Origin: Euglena gracilis
Lineage: Eukaryota; Euglenida; Euglenophyceae; Euglenales
Assembly: GCA_039621445.1 (NCBI GenBank)
Contig: CP154954.1
Location: 48,091,847-48,155,846 of the forward strand
DNA: 64,000 nucleotides
Direction of reading: 5' to 3'
Shown piece by piece: positions 1 to 9,789 of the stretch. Every line of letters starts with the position of its first letter. Within the stretch, counting starts at the first letter, position 1. Made by a program: the position numbers and the translations under genes. The notes below the pieces were generated by a model that was not told where the DNA came from, searched no databases, and saw nothing but the letters and a program-made list of their open reading frames with translations.

Positions 1-86
1 GTTTCACCTGGGCGGCCGAAGTCCCCGGTGGATCCAACCACTGGGACCCCCCCGGGTGGGGGGGTGCCGGTGAGTTAGTCTTGCCA
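1..86. mobile_element. right end of a foldback element, cut by the window edge
   Basis: The segment holds a C-run/G-run hairpin and ends in CTTGCCA directly against a TATG/TATA microsatellite. The same ending (TTGCCATAT) closes the complete foldback element at 25,708-25,995. The left half lies outside the window, so no target duplication can be checked. Confidence 0.4.
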
Positions 87-182
87 TATGTATGTGTATA
101 TATAGATATAGATATATGTAGATATATATAGATATATATAGATTTGTTATTATCCATTTGCTTATATATATATTATCCATTT
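87..182. repeat. TA/GATA-rich microsatellite
   Basis: Imperfect runs of tata, gata and tatg. It flanks the TGCCA end of the element to its left, as TA tracts do at three other foldback elements here. The stretch from here to about 380 has no feature I can support. Confidence 0.7.
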
Positions 183-381
183 GCCCCTCCCAGTAGAATG
201 AGCACGCACAGCACGCCTCATGTATGGGTCATGGGTTGAGGTTCTGCGGGCAGGCTGGTGGGGAGGCGACCAGGAGTAGGGGTCGGGAGCAGGGCTGCAT
301 GAGGAAGCCTGTTAGAGGGGGGGCGACCCCTACCTACCCCCCCCCACTCACCAAAACCCATGAGGTTTCTGGGGTTCTCAT

Positions 382-513
382 TCAGCCCTGGTCATGCGCC
401 ATCCCGGCATCCCTCCGCGACGACGGAGGGGGGGCGGGGGGCGGCCCGGTGGGCCTCCTCAGGGGGGAGAGGGGGCCCCGGCGCGGGGGGGAGGGGTCTG
501 GGTAGCGGTCGTA
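382..513 (-). CDS. candidate C-terminal exon, Pro/Arg-rich
   Basis: On the minus strand a possible acceptor (gggggccag) is followed by an open frame of 43 codons ending in TGA. The residues are YDRYPDPSPPRRGPL at the start, then proline- and arginine-rich, ending AHDQG. This composition is typical of tails of splicing and RNA-binding proteins and fits the Arg-Ser exon further upstream on the same strand. It competes with the exon at 1,566-1,788 as the end of that gene. The opposite strand is also open but Gly-rich and less protein-like. Confidence 0.35.
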   Translation of the reverse strand, partial: YDRYPDPSPPRRGPLSPLRRPTGPPPAPPPSSRRDAGMAHDQG

Positions 514-1565
514 CTGGCCCCCGGTGGTGGGGACGGGGTATGCCTCTCCGGCAGGCTTTGCTTGACCCCCCCCTTGGGGGGACACCCATCCACCACTTGG
601 GGTGGCGTGCCTAACACGGTGGGCGCTTTGGACCCCCCCCCCCGGCCTGCCAGGGCCACCGGCGGCCGCCCGAAAACAAAGCCTTGTTGGGATCCTCGGC
701 CCATTGGCTGCGGTGGTCGGCGTGGCGGTGCGGAGGGTCCGCCTCCTGTCGCTGCCGTGGCCGCTGCGGGCAGCACTCCCCGTGTGATGGCCGGAACGGA
801 GGGTTGCCGGTGTGGTGCCAAAGGGTCCCTTGCAACGCGCATTGTGTGAGGCCTGTGCAGCCCAGACCCAACTCCAAAGACATGATTCTTGTGTGCTGTT
901 CGCTGCTATCATTCCCTGGGGGTCCCCACTGGTTTTTGGCAGAAATATCGCCCGTTTTCAATTTCCATGTCTGGGCATTTTGTATTTTCAGTGTTCAGCT
1001 CTATCCTCCTCAGTCCACATGTATATCGGCACCCTGGAGGGGGGAGAAAAAAAAACAGGAAGGTGTGGAGGGCTTTGCTAAGATTGGAAATTCAAACCTT
1101 CACCAACATCCTACCCCTTGAGTGTATTCCCCCTAAATAATAATGATTTGAGCACCGAAGTCAGAGCCCAGGGGGGGGGGGTGGGGGGGTGTTGGGCTAG
1201 ATTATCAACCACAAAAAATGACTGCAAAATTTCTTTCGCCAATTTCTCCAGGCCAATATTTTTTGTAACTTTTTGTGCAATGACCACAATTTTTGAAATT
1301 CATACAGGCTCAATTCATCAATTTTTCTATGCACCTTTTTTGGATGTACCCGGTGATTTTTCTGCCATTTTTGTTTGTCTTCACCAGTGTGCAGCAGAGG
1401 GATCATTCTTTGGGAGATATCCGCTATGTGGGCAGTGACGAAGAGAAATGTCAGAAACAAGCACACGCAGTCCCACTTTCTCACCAAGGGGGAGGGCAAC
1501 AACGGACCCCGAAATAAATAATATCTCCCCCTAATTAATGATAAGCACACAAATCTACTCACTAA
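514..1565. other. non-coding stretch, with an unresolved open block at about 600-850
   Basis: Around 600-850 several frames are open on both strands. One minus frame is charged (HRHADHRSQWAEDPNKALF), but I see no convincing splice pair. The rest is AT-richer intron-like sequence with G runs near 1,170 and no visible feature. Confidence 0.3.
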
Positions 1566-1788
1566 CTAACGCTCATTCGGTGGTCTCAAGAACACAGCAG
1601 GGTGGAGTGCTGGCCTTGGCGCACGTTCCCGGGGTGGAGGGTCATCCCACTCAGCGGGCTCCTCCGCAAAGGACACCGGGCCATCCCACTTTCCACGGGA
1701 AGCCGCCGGCTGCTCGTGACGATGGCTGGGCCTCCGGTGCTTCGCGGCAGCGTCGGGTTGCACGTCGTCGGTCAACAGACTTCTGCCG
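1566..1788 (-). CDS. candidate terminal exon of the minus-strand RNA-processing gene
   Basis: The minus strand shows an acceptor (catctccag), then one base completing a codon and 73 codons to TAG. The protein is hydrophilic with Arg/His and Trp-Asp pairs (GKWDGPVSF, AEWDDPPPRER) and ends RPPNER. Charged, Pro/Trp-dotted tails are common in SR-related proteins. If a donor inside it is used (for example after CGGGAAC), it would be internal and the 382-513 exon would end the gene. No family was recognised. Confidence 0.45.
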
Positions 1789-3119
1789 CTGGAGATGCCC
1801 AAACGTCAAAAAAAGAAAACGCCGCAAAACCCATCAGGATGGCCAAAATGACAGTTGTGCCTATTGTGTCAGGCTTTGACCAAATCTGCTTGTTTTGTTA
1901 TGGTGCCAGCACATACATGGTCCAAGCTAGGCCCCGCCCTAAAAAACATGGTTCGAATTGTTTTCATGTTCCACCTGCCCCAAAACACAACCCCTTCCAT
2001 GTCAAAGCTCTGTACCACTATTCATGCAAATAGGAAACACCGTGCCAAAAAACTGCACCCCTCGCACCAGAGGTTTTTCAGGATCTGGGGGGTACGGACC
2101 CATCCACCCCACCCCTTAGAGGGGGACTCTCAGGGGGAGCACCCACTTTGGGGGGGGGGGGCAATTTGGAGTTCAAAAAAAATTAGGGCTGTGCAACGAA
2201 AATAGAGGGAAACCCCTCCATGCACCCACTCTGCCATCCCCCACATTGGGACCTTGGGGGGGATTCCAGCAAAATTGCCTTTTTTGTGATATTTTCAAAA
2301 AATCGGTGTTGCGGAACCGTTTGAACCTTGATTTGGTGGGAGGACATTGTGGATATCTCAAACCAAGCACCTTTGGAACACATTTCATGCTTTTGGCAGA
2401 AAGAAGAAAATTTTTTCCAATTGGTGACCTGGGGGGGGGGTGCTAAAAAGAAGTCTGTTTTCAAAAGGTATCCTTGGCCTCCGTTTCAAATGCTGAAGTC
2501 TGTCCCCAATCTTCCTCGGGGGGCGGAGGAGGAGGCGGAGGCTTCCGCCCTCTTGGTGCATCAGATCCGTGCATCCACTTGACATCTCCCAAACAATTCT
2601 TCGCTTGGCATCCACCTTCACACCCACATCGTCATCCCTTGCCATCAAAAATAGGAAACCCATGAAATTAGGTGGATATTTCAGGTCCAAGCAGGCACTT
2701 TGATCCCCCGAAGGGTCAGGTTTGGGGTGGGCAGTGGGTAGGCCCGAAAACGACTTTACCTGGGTCAACCCCAGTCTGGACCAGCGGTGCCTGCTATGGT
2801 CAGGCACCCCTGCATACAAGGTACACCCCTGGGATTATTAAAAAAAAATACCCCCCCCCTGCCTGCACACACCGGTGACCTTCCTTAAAAGAAGCCTGGA
2901 TCCAAAACTCTGCATTAAGAGGGAACACAAGAGAACGCAAAAGCTCTTCATGTGGTCTTTTCCCCAAACAAGAAGAAATCGAGGAAAAAAAGGAATTCCT
3001 CCTAAAACACTATTTTGAGGGGAAAACACGCAAAACAATGTTCGAAAACTTTTCCGCCGCCACCGCTCTGATCCGGCCTCCTTTGGCCAATCTGCGGGGG
3101 GGGTGCAAGTTTCCCCCAC
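1789..3119. other. intron-like stretch with C/G runs
   Basis: AT-rich intron-type sequence broken by G or C tracts at 2,085, 2,150, 2,255, 2,430, 2,515 and 2,850. At 2,882-2,898 the sequence CCTTAAAAGAAGCCTG followed by gatccaa looks like the right end of a CAGG-type element (compare 13,005-13,405), but no matching left end was found. No coding was seen. Confidence 0.35.
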
Positions 3120-3375
3120 ACGGCAAGGAGATGCCCGGGCGGGGTGGGACCGCTCCTTTCCGTCGCCCTGCCTCTCCCTTCCCCGCTGGGCTGCGGCCTT
3201 GGTGGGGGGCCGCCCCGGCGGGGGCCCCACAGGGGGCGGCGGGGGCTCCCAGCCGGGCGGCGGGTGGGCCGGCGCCTCGCGGCGGGTCGCGGTGGACAGC
3301 TTCCGGGGCACCGGGTCCTTGTGGGGCCCCGGGGCGGCTTTCCGCTGGGCCGCCTCCCGCTCCTGGGAGTCCGCC
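3120..3375 (-). CDS. basic Pro-rich exon of the minus-strand RNA-processing gene
   Basis: After a pyrimidine-rich acceptor (cctgccccag) comes one base, then 85 codons up to a GTGTGGGG donor region. It starts ADSQEREAAQRKAAPG, continues with WEPPPPPVGPPPGRPP, and ends in a basic stretch RGRERQGDGKERSH. The one-base start fits the phase of the Arg-Ser exon at 6,309-6,458, so the two may be consecutive. Proline runs and arginine-rich tails fit a nuclear pre-mRNA processing protein. The other two frames are open but lack charge patterning. Confidence 0.5.
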
Positions 3376-4441
3376 CTGGGGCAGGCAGGGTGCCAAAGAG
3401 GGGGAGAGGGGAGGTATGTCAGCTGCCCTCTCCCCTAACAAACAACTTTCCAATTTCCAACTTGCACAACAAACAAGCGCCAGAAAAATAGATTTGGGTG
3501 TGAAAATCAAAGTTTTCGATATGACTTCCTTCCATAATATTTGACCCCCACCCAATTTCAAGTCCAAGGAAAAAGCCTCACTTCGACCACAATCCTAAAT
3601 CCAGGGAACACCCTCACCAGGCTGAATTTGACCAAGTGCCCTGGAATGCCTGGGCAGGCAGGCACCATCCCCCCCTGCTGGTCATGTGCCAAAAAGTGCC
3701 CCAAAAATGGGCGTTTCTGGGCTTCCGGCGTCTTTGGCGCCAGAAGTGCCTTGCCCGAGTGCCCAGGCACTTTTGGCAACATGCCCTACCCCCCCCCCCC
3801 GCCCGGCCTTGGAGTGCCTGCCCAAGCCCCCCCCCCCCCCCCCCCCCGGCAGGGGGTCGGCGCCGCCTTTCTTCCCTCTGCACCTTTCAACACCTCCTTG
3901 AGCCAAGGCGAATGAAATCCTCAAATGCCATACCAGGCCAGTCATCAAAAGCAGCCATCATCGGTGTATGATATTTGCGAGTGACTCATTTTTGAGCAGT
4001 TTGCTCACCACACTTCGGGGGAAAGAGTTTTCTGGCCGCAATGTGGTCTGAAAAAGATTTGGCACAGGATGAAAAATTCATTTTACCCAAAAAAATTCAC
4101 AATCCAAATACTCCCAAAATATTGTTCCCATGATATTTTCACCCAGAATCATTTGCAGTAATTGTTTCCTTGGACTGCAGATGAAAATGGGTCCCAACAA
4201 AAAAACAGTGTACCGCAGAACCAGTGATGGTTCATGACAGCAAAACCACAATAGATGCCTGTCTTACTCCAATGCATCGCAGAAGGTATTTGCCAGCACC
4301 ATGAACCTATGCCAACTTAACAAAATCTCAAAAACAAGCAGTTATCCAGAAAAAAGCACACCTGCGAGCCTTCTTCGGGCTGCGGCTCACCTGGCTGGGG
4401 CTGCTGGACCGCTTCTCCCTGGCCCCCTCGGCCTTGGGGGC
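3376..4441. other. intron-like stretch
   Basis: Contains C runs at 3,790-3,850 and AT-rich sequence at 3,900-4,330. No convincing exon; the open frames around 3,600-3,900 are Pro/Gly shadows of the C runs. Confidence 0.35.
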
Positions 4442-5363
4442 CAGGGACTGTTTTAAGACCGGGGGGGAGGTCCCCCATACCAACCCAGAAGGTACCCCTA
4501 CCCCCCCCCTGGGGGGGAGGGGTCCGGGGACTCACTTTTGGGGGGCCAATTCTGGGGTCAAAAAAAATTCGCTTCGCGCCAAAAAAGGCCAAAAAGTGGC
4601 CAAAACCCACCAAGCCCTTTGGAGGAACTCCCCTGGGGGGTGGTGGGGAAGGGGAGGTAGGTTCGTAGGAGGTAGGGTCGCGCCGCCCAACCATTTTGCT
4701 GCTTTGGTTGGACCGCAGCCGGCCGCGGCCCAACCCAAAAAAATCTTGGTTGGGCTGCGGGCCAACCATTTCCGATGCTGAAATCATGAAATTCAGTTTG
4801 GTTGGACCGCGGCCACCCAACCACAACAGACCCAGCGAACTGCATCGCACAATGGCGGTTAAATTGGCTCCTACAGGGTACTCAGCGAACCCAGAAGGCC
4901 GCCCAACTAGGGTTAATACACATGAGGGGACCCTCGCTCGGCGCCTTCCGCACCGCTCAGGTCCCCCCATGTTTTTAACCCTAATTGGGTGGCCCTTTGG
5001 GTTCGCTGAGTACCCTGTAGAGGCCAATATACCGAAGTTGAGTGGGAAGGTTTGAACTGTTTGCATGAGAATCTTAACCCTAACCCTATTCCTTCAAATA
5101 ACGTCATAAAATCTTTTTGTTTTGTGATAACCTTTTGCAATTTGATTGGGGCCCAACCAAACCAGAATTCTGACAGCAAAGTATGGCCGTGGTTGGGTCG
5201 CGGTCGGCCGCGGCCCAACCAAACCCCTGTTTTGGTTGGTTGACGGCCGGCCGCGGCACCTACCTCCCACGAACCTACCTCCCGTGACATCCCACCCCCC
5301 CCCCTGGGGGGAGGAGGGGTCCAATGGACCCCTCCTCCCAAACTTTTTTAAAAAAAATCCCTG
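4442..5363. mobile_element. CAGGG...CCCTG element containing a nested palindrome
   Basis: The left end is CAGGGACTGTTTTAAGACC and the right end reads CAGGGATTTTTTTTAAAAAA on the other strand. The flanks are CTTGGGGGC on the left and CTTGGGGC on the right, an approximate 8-bp duplication differing by one G. Inside, 4,640-4,840 and 5,150-5,300 are inverted copies (rich in GGTTGG and GCCGCGGCC). Within those, 4,868-4,917 and 4,975-5,023 form a second, near-perfect inverted repeat (TACAGGGTACTCAGCGAACC). No transposase reading frame, so non-autonomous; hAT-like by terminus and duplication length. Confidence 0.6.
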
Positions 5364-6308
5364 CTTGGGGCCCTTGCGGTGGCTGTTGCTGCGGCTGGCG
5401 CTGTGGCTGCCTCTGTGGCAGCAATGGGGCCTGGACTGCCTGCAAAATGCTGTTTGCTGATATTTAAAGCTGTGCACCCACACAATTGTGGCTTGAAAAA
5501 AGGGGGGGAAGGGCAGAAAAGTGGAGACGGTATTTCCTTATTTCATCATTTCGCACCATTTTGTGGATGGTGCGCGGGGGGGGGGGGGTGCAAGCAGGCC
5601 TAATAATTTCTTAAGGCGCCTTAAAAGCCTTAAAAACCTTGAAAACCTTGCATTTTTTTTGAAAAAAAGAAGTCACAAAATCAAGAACAAGCCAACTCCG
5701 GGAAAAAAGATGGTTTTGGCATCCCTTGAACATTGTGCATCCACCCAATAAATGTGTTTTTGGACTTTTCATTTTCAACCTGGACCAACGTTGGTTCGAT
5801 GCCTGGATAGCTCTTTGATGTCCCATGGAAAATAGACGCCTTAAAATTTTTAAAAAATTCAAAATGCCTTTAAAAAAAACCCTGAAAACCCTTTAAAAAA
5901 AATGAAAAATTGCCTCAAAATTGCCCCAAAATCATAATGCCTGTGTGCAAGGAACAACGACAGATTGAACCCCCCTCCCAAATATAGAACCCTCCGGGGT
6001 CCTTGATTTAGCGACCAAATATTTGAACATCACTCTCTGAAATGGGGCTTTTGAAACGGGGAATAAAAAAGCACCAAAAAATTTGAGGTTCGGAATTTCA
6101 GAGACAATTTTTTTTGAATAAGTGCGGCCTGATAAATTTCGTCCACCAATTCCAACCAAAGCAAACAAAAATACTCTCCAAAAATGGTCTAAATTATTGC
6201 ACATGGTGAGGGGAAAATGGTAACCTTCGGATCGACAAAATTCTTGACCAAATTTGGAACACCCCTCCGAGGGTTAGAACTGGTTCTATATTTCGGGGGA
6301 GTACACAC
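5364..6308. other. AT-rich intron
   Basis: AT-rich with A and T runs and a G run at 5,575. It contains no feature I can support. It would be the intron after the Arg-Ser exon on the minus strand. Confidence 0.4.
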
Positions 6309-6458
6309 CGGCTGCGCGTGGAGTGGCTGCCTTTGCTGCGGCTGCGGCTCTTGCTTCGGCTCTTGCTTCTACTGCGGCTCTTGCTGCGGCTTCGACTTTG
6401 AGTACGCTGTGCTGCAGGTGAACTGGCCTTGTCTCCAAGCCTTCGGAAAGCCTGAGAC
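6309..6458 (-). CDS. Arg-Ser (RS) domain exon
   Basis: A textbook acceptor on the minus strand (a long CT tract, then tttgtttcag) is followed by one base, 49 codons and two bases before GTGTGTAC. The protein begins SQAFRRLGDKASSPAAQRTQ and becomes RSRSKSRSRSKSRSKSRSRS. RS repeats are the phosphorylated interaction region of SR and SR-related splicing proteins in the nucleus. The phase (2 in, 2 out) lets it join the 3,120-3,375 exon. Best-supported exon of the minus-strand gene, though which SR-related family it is cannot be settled. Confidence 0.7.
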
Positions 6459-6465
6459 CTGAAAC

Positions 6466-6513
<48 letters not shown>
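6459..6513 (-). repeat. (GA)n / (CT)n microsatellite used as a polypyrimidine tract
   Basis: On the plus strand about 20 GA units lie immediately beside the Arg-Ser exon. Read on the minus strand they form the CT-rich tract just before the tttgtttcag acceptor, so a microsatellite probably serves as, or expanded within, the splice signal. Confidence 0.65.
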
Positions 6514-6520
<7 letters not shown>

Positions 6521-8275
6521 CCATGTTCCTTGAGTAATTACAACCAACCTGCTTTTGTGACTCTGGCTTACCCCAAGCAGGGGTTTTCTCAAGGTTCCCG
6601 GGGGGGGGGGGTTCCGCAGGCCGGCTGGAAAAAGGTGCTGGCTGGACTCCCTTAGTTGCACTCAGGCTTCTTTTCTGTACATGGCCGGCGCTAACTTCGC
6701 TTCTGGCCCAGTTGTCAGGTGAGTGGTGAGTGGGGGGTGGGTTCGGCCGGCTGGGAGCTGGACCCGGTGGGTACCCAAAAACACCCGAAAAAGCCGAAAT
6801 ACAGTTGGGTTGGCATTTTTCAGCCAAATTCAGGTGAAACCCCAAAAAGCACCCAAAAAATGCCATTTTTGGCCATTTTTTGACCCCTTTCTTCAAAAAT
6901 TTTCTGCCAGGCTGGCTTTGCTGGGCTGGCCCAAACTTTGTTTCAGCGGACCCCTGGGGGGGGGTCCACAGCCTGGCTGGGAGGTGCTGGCTTGAAAAAA
7001 AGGTGATGGCTGACTGGACCCCCCCAGGAAGCAAGGCCCCCTACGGCTTAAGAAAACCCCTACCCCAGAGGCAGGTTCAACCTTAGAGCTTTTCCAACAA
7101 GTTTTTTTTTTGAGAATTTTCAAAGTTCCCAAAATTACAAACGCCACACAAAACCACAAGGAAGCAAAAGATGACGCAACCGTTTTCCCAATTATGCTCT
7201 CAGAATGTATGGGGGTTGGGCCTGAGACCAGGGCATTGCTTAATGAGGGGAGGGGGGGGGTCCAGGTCAGAAGCTGGAAAATTTGGGCTGGCTGGAATAA
7301 GGCTGCTGGCTAATCCCACCATGGGGGTCCCCCGGGCTGGAACTGGGCCAGACTGGGAGTCGAACCAGGGATCAAAACATTGAAACTCCAAAAAAGCCCA
7401 AAAAAACTGCCAGGGGTGTAAAAAAACACGGGTTTTTTGACCCAAAATTTGCCCTGGCCAGCCCAAATCCGACCCATTTTTGCAATTTCTGGCCATTTTT
7501 GCATATGTGAAAGCCAAAGATCCGTTTCTGTCAAGCCCAGGGGGGCACCTTGTGCAATGTGGTGCCTGCCCAAAGCCCCCTTAGGCTGCACTGAGGCTTC
7601 TTGCCTGTTTATTGCCGCCACTAACTTCGCTTCTGGCAAAGCAGGCACCCCCCCCGGGGGAGGGGGTCAGTTTTAGGCCCCAGTGAGGGCTTGATTTTTG
7701 GCGGTTGTAAACATCTTTTTTTTTCAGAGTTTGCAAATCGCCTTTTGTGAATCAAAAAAAAAAGCCATCAGCCCATTCTTTTCAGCGGCACTTCAAAAAT
7801 GCGCTGCCAGACAAGATGGAGCTTGACAAAATGCATTTCAGCCAACTTTAATAGGTGGAAAATGTATCGACCCTGAAGGATTATTGTGAAAATAATTCAA
7901 AACAGGAAAATGCTGATGAGGATGATGAATATTTTGTGAAAATGGTGCCAAAAAATTCTCTGACACTCAATACCAAAGACACAAATTGGTTTGAGATGTA
8001 CCAAAATTCAACTTCAAAATTCTTTGATTAAATTTTCAAGAAAAAGTGGGATGATTGAAAAACAATTTCCTCACCTAACAGAATACCAATCAAGCGAAAC
8101 AGAAAATTGTTTTTCCTGTCCTTCTGAAACCCATTATGGTTGGGTATTCTTTTGCTGTTTTAGGAATTTATAAAGACAGACCTATGCAGGATTATGCAGG
8201 ATCCCCCTGCAGGGAATCTTTAAACTCAGCACACCCTTTCCGCAGCAGCCTCCGACCATAGCCTGCAGGCCCAAC
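6514..8275. other. intron with members of a dispersed GGCTGG/CCAGCC repeat
   Basis: Between about 6,590 and 7,690 are two stretches rich in gctggctgg with a G-rich end. They share the block ccagccagcac-cttttttt-ccagcc and the phrase tttggccattttt with 49,690-50,070 and 53,940-54,290. From 7,690 to 8,270 the sequence is AT-rich without features. Confidence 0.4.
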
Positions 8276-8378
8276 GTTAATATCGTGCCAGTTGACGTTT
8301 GCATTCTCCGGCTCCGGAGTTGGGGCGCGCGTGCTGTCGCTGTGTCGGCTGCTGGAGCTGCTGCTGGAGCTACTGGAG
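8276..8378 (-). CDS. Ser-rich candidate exon
   Basis: After the acceptor ctgggcccag the chosen frame gives nine serines then RHSDSTRAPTPEPENANVN and WHDIN, ending before GTTGGG. The phase is one base in and 0 out. An alternative frame of the same exon is Ala/Pro-rich. The Ser-Arg start and SP/TP-like sites fit the RS exon downstream on the same strand, so I place it in the same gene. Confidence 0.4.
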
Positions 8379-8529
8379 CTGGGCCCAGCCCCTCCCATTC
8401 ATCACCATGCCATGCCAAAGCCAGCCAACCGAGGCACTCAGCTTTTCAGTTGCGGCGTAAAGACTGCCGCAAGCCTTTCCGCCTGACGCGGCAGATTTCG
8501 GTTGCAAACGGCCAAAAGAGGGACTGCAC

Positions 8530-8638
8530 AGAGGCACTGCGCCCGCGTTGGGCAGGCTGAGGCTCCGCGGGAGGCATGCTGCGGGGAACCTCCACGCTGG
8601 GGGCGGCCACCGCTGGTATCTGTGACGGGGTGGTATAG
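8530..8638 (-). CDS. Pro/Val-rich candidate exon of the minus-strand gene
   Basis: The acceptor catccatcctcag is followed by one base and 36 codons reading YTTPSQIPAVAAPSVEVPRS and then MPPAEPQPAQRGRSAS before GTGCAG. It looks like a disordered linker ending in a possible RS-type phosphosite. Two other frames are open through the same block, so the frame choice rests on composition. Confidence 0.4.
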
Positions 8639-9398
8639 CTGAGGATGGATGGGTTGGCATACATCACACAAGGGAGTGGCGGCCGGCTTGTTGAACTCGT
8701 CCCCAAACAGCTTGACTTCAGATCCTGGCCCACAGGGATGGTCAGCTGCCATTTTCTTTTGTAACTGTCCCCTTTTAAAAAAACAGCAACAACTAGCTGT
8801 GAAAGGGTACCACACGGGCATCAACTTCTCGTCCTACTTCAAACGACCTAAAAATGCTTTCTATTGGGGAATGGATGTGGTCGCCATTTGGGAAAGGGAT
8901 GTGCGTGGGATGTTTGGGACGTCATCACAGGAGTGGGGCTCCAACAGCTCAGCGGGAAGGGGGCCCCTGCACACCAGCGGGGAGGAGTACTGGCAGGCGA
9001 AGCGGGGGAGGCAGCGCCACTGCCCATCGGCACCTTGCTGCAGGAAGGGGCCGCAGCGGAAGCGAAAGTGCAAGGCACACTGGGACCACCGCAGGGCGGC
9101 GCCGGACGCCAAGGAATGGAGGGAAGCCGGCACATCGCCGGGAACCGTCGCACAGACCCTTCCGCACGATGGCTGCAAACGCATTGCCTCGGGCCAAAAC
9201 AAAAACAAGGAGGCAAAAAACCAGAAACACGCAGCAATGCTGTACGTTAATACTAATGCCGATGCCAATGCTGCGACCCGATCAATTAAATTGAATCAAA
9301 TTAAATAGATCAAATTAAAACAAAAATGTGGACAGCAAAATGTTATTTGAGAGGACCAAATCGCTGCGGCTGGATCAACCCCTCGCGGGCCGTCACAC
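8639..9398. other. unresolved GC-rich block within an intron
   Basis: Between 8,850 and 9,260 both strands carry open frames of about 90-135 codons with Gly/Ala/Arg-rich or Cys/Pro-rich composition. None shows a clear splice pair or recognisable motif, so no exon is called. Confidence 0.25.
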
Positions 9399-9558
9399 AG
9401 CCAGCGGGCCCGCCCTGCGCTGCTCGGTGGGTCGGGGCCTCCGCGGCAGGCACGCCCTGGGCGGTCCTCGCCGAGGACTCCTCCTGCTGGAGCTGCTCGA
9501 GCTGCTGAAGCCGCTGGAGGTCCTCCGCCCCCTTCGCCAGCTCCTCCAGTGACTTCTC
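9399..9558 (-). CDS. coiled-coil candidate exon of the minus-strand gene
   Basis: The minus frame reads EKSLEELAKGAEDLQRLQQL, then EQLQQEESSARTAQGVPAA, with leucines spaced as in an amphipathic helix. The block ends with a GTGTGAC donor. The acceptor is uncertain (gcggag is used here). The alternative frame is a serine run (CTC/GAG register) and is less convincing. A short helical segment between the CID-like and RS parts would be unremarkable in an SR-related protein. Confidence 0.45.
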
Positions 9559-9789
9559 CTCCGCGCCGACATGGAACGGGGGCAAACGACAGCGCGCAGG
9601 GGCGAGCGGAACGCTCGGGGGCCAACGTTCGGTCTGGCTGGACCGCTGGCTGGGGAGACCGAACGGTTGACCACCAGCATTTTGTCACGGGTTCCATGCA
9701 ATTTTTACCGCCCTAGGGTAAGTTCCAAAATTCAAAACACCAGTCAATCACTACCAACTACCTGGTGGGGGGAGGGGTGGCCACTCTGA

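Noticed and set aside
5052-5243. Open frame in the 4.4-5.4 kb element as a transposase
   Set aside because: Only about 60 codons, no motif, and it overlaps the inverted arms.
7340-7385. tRNA-like T-arm (GGTTCGACTCC on the minus strand)
   Set aside because: No matching acceptor stem or D/anticodon arms in the surrounding 80 bases.
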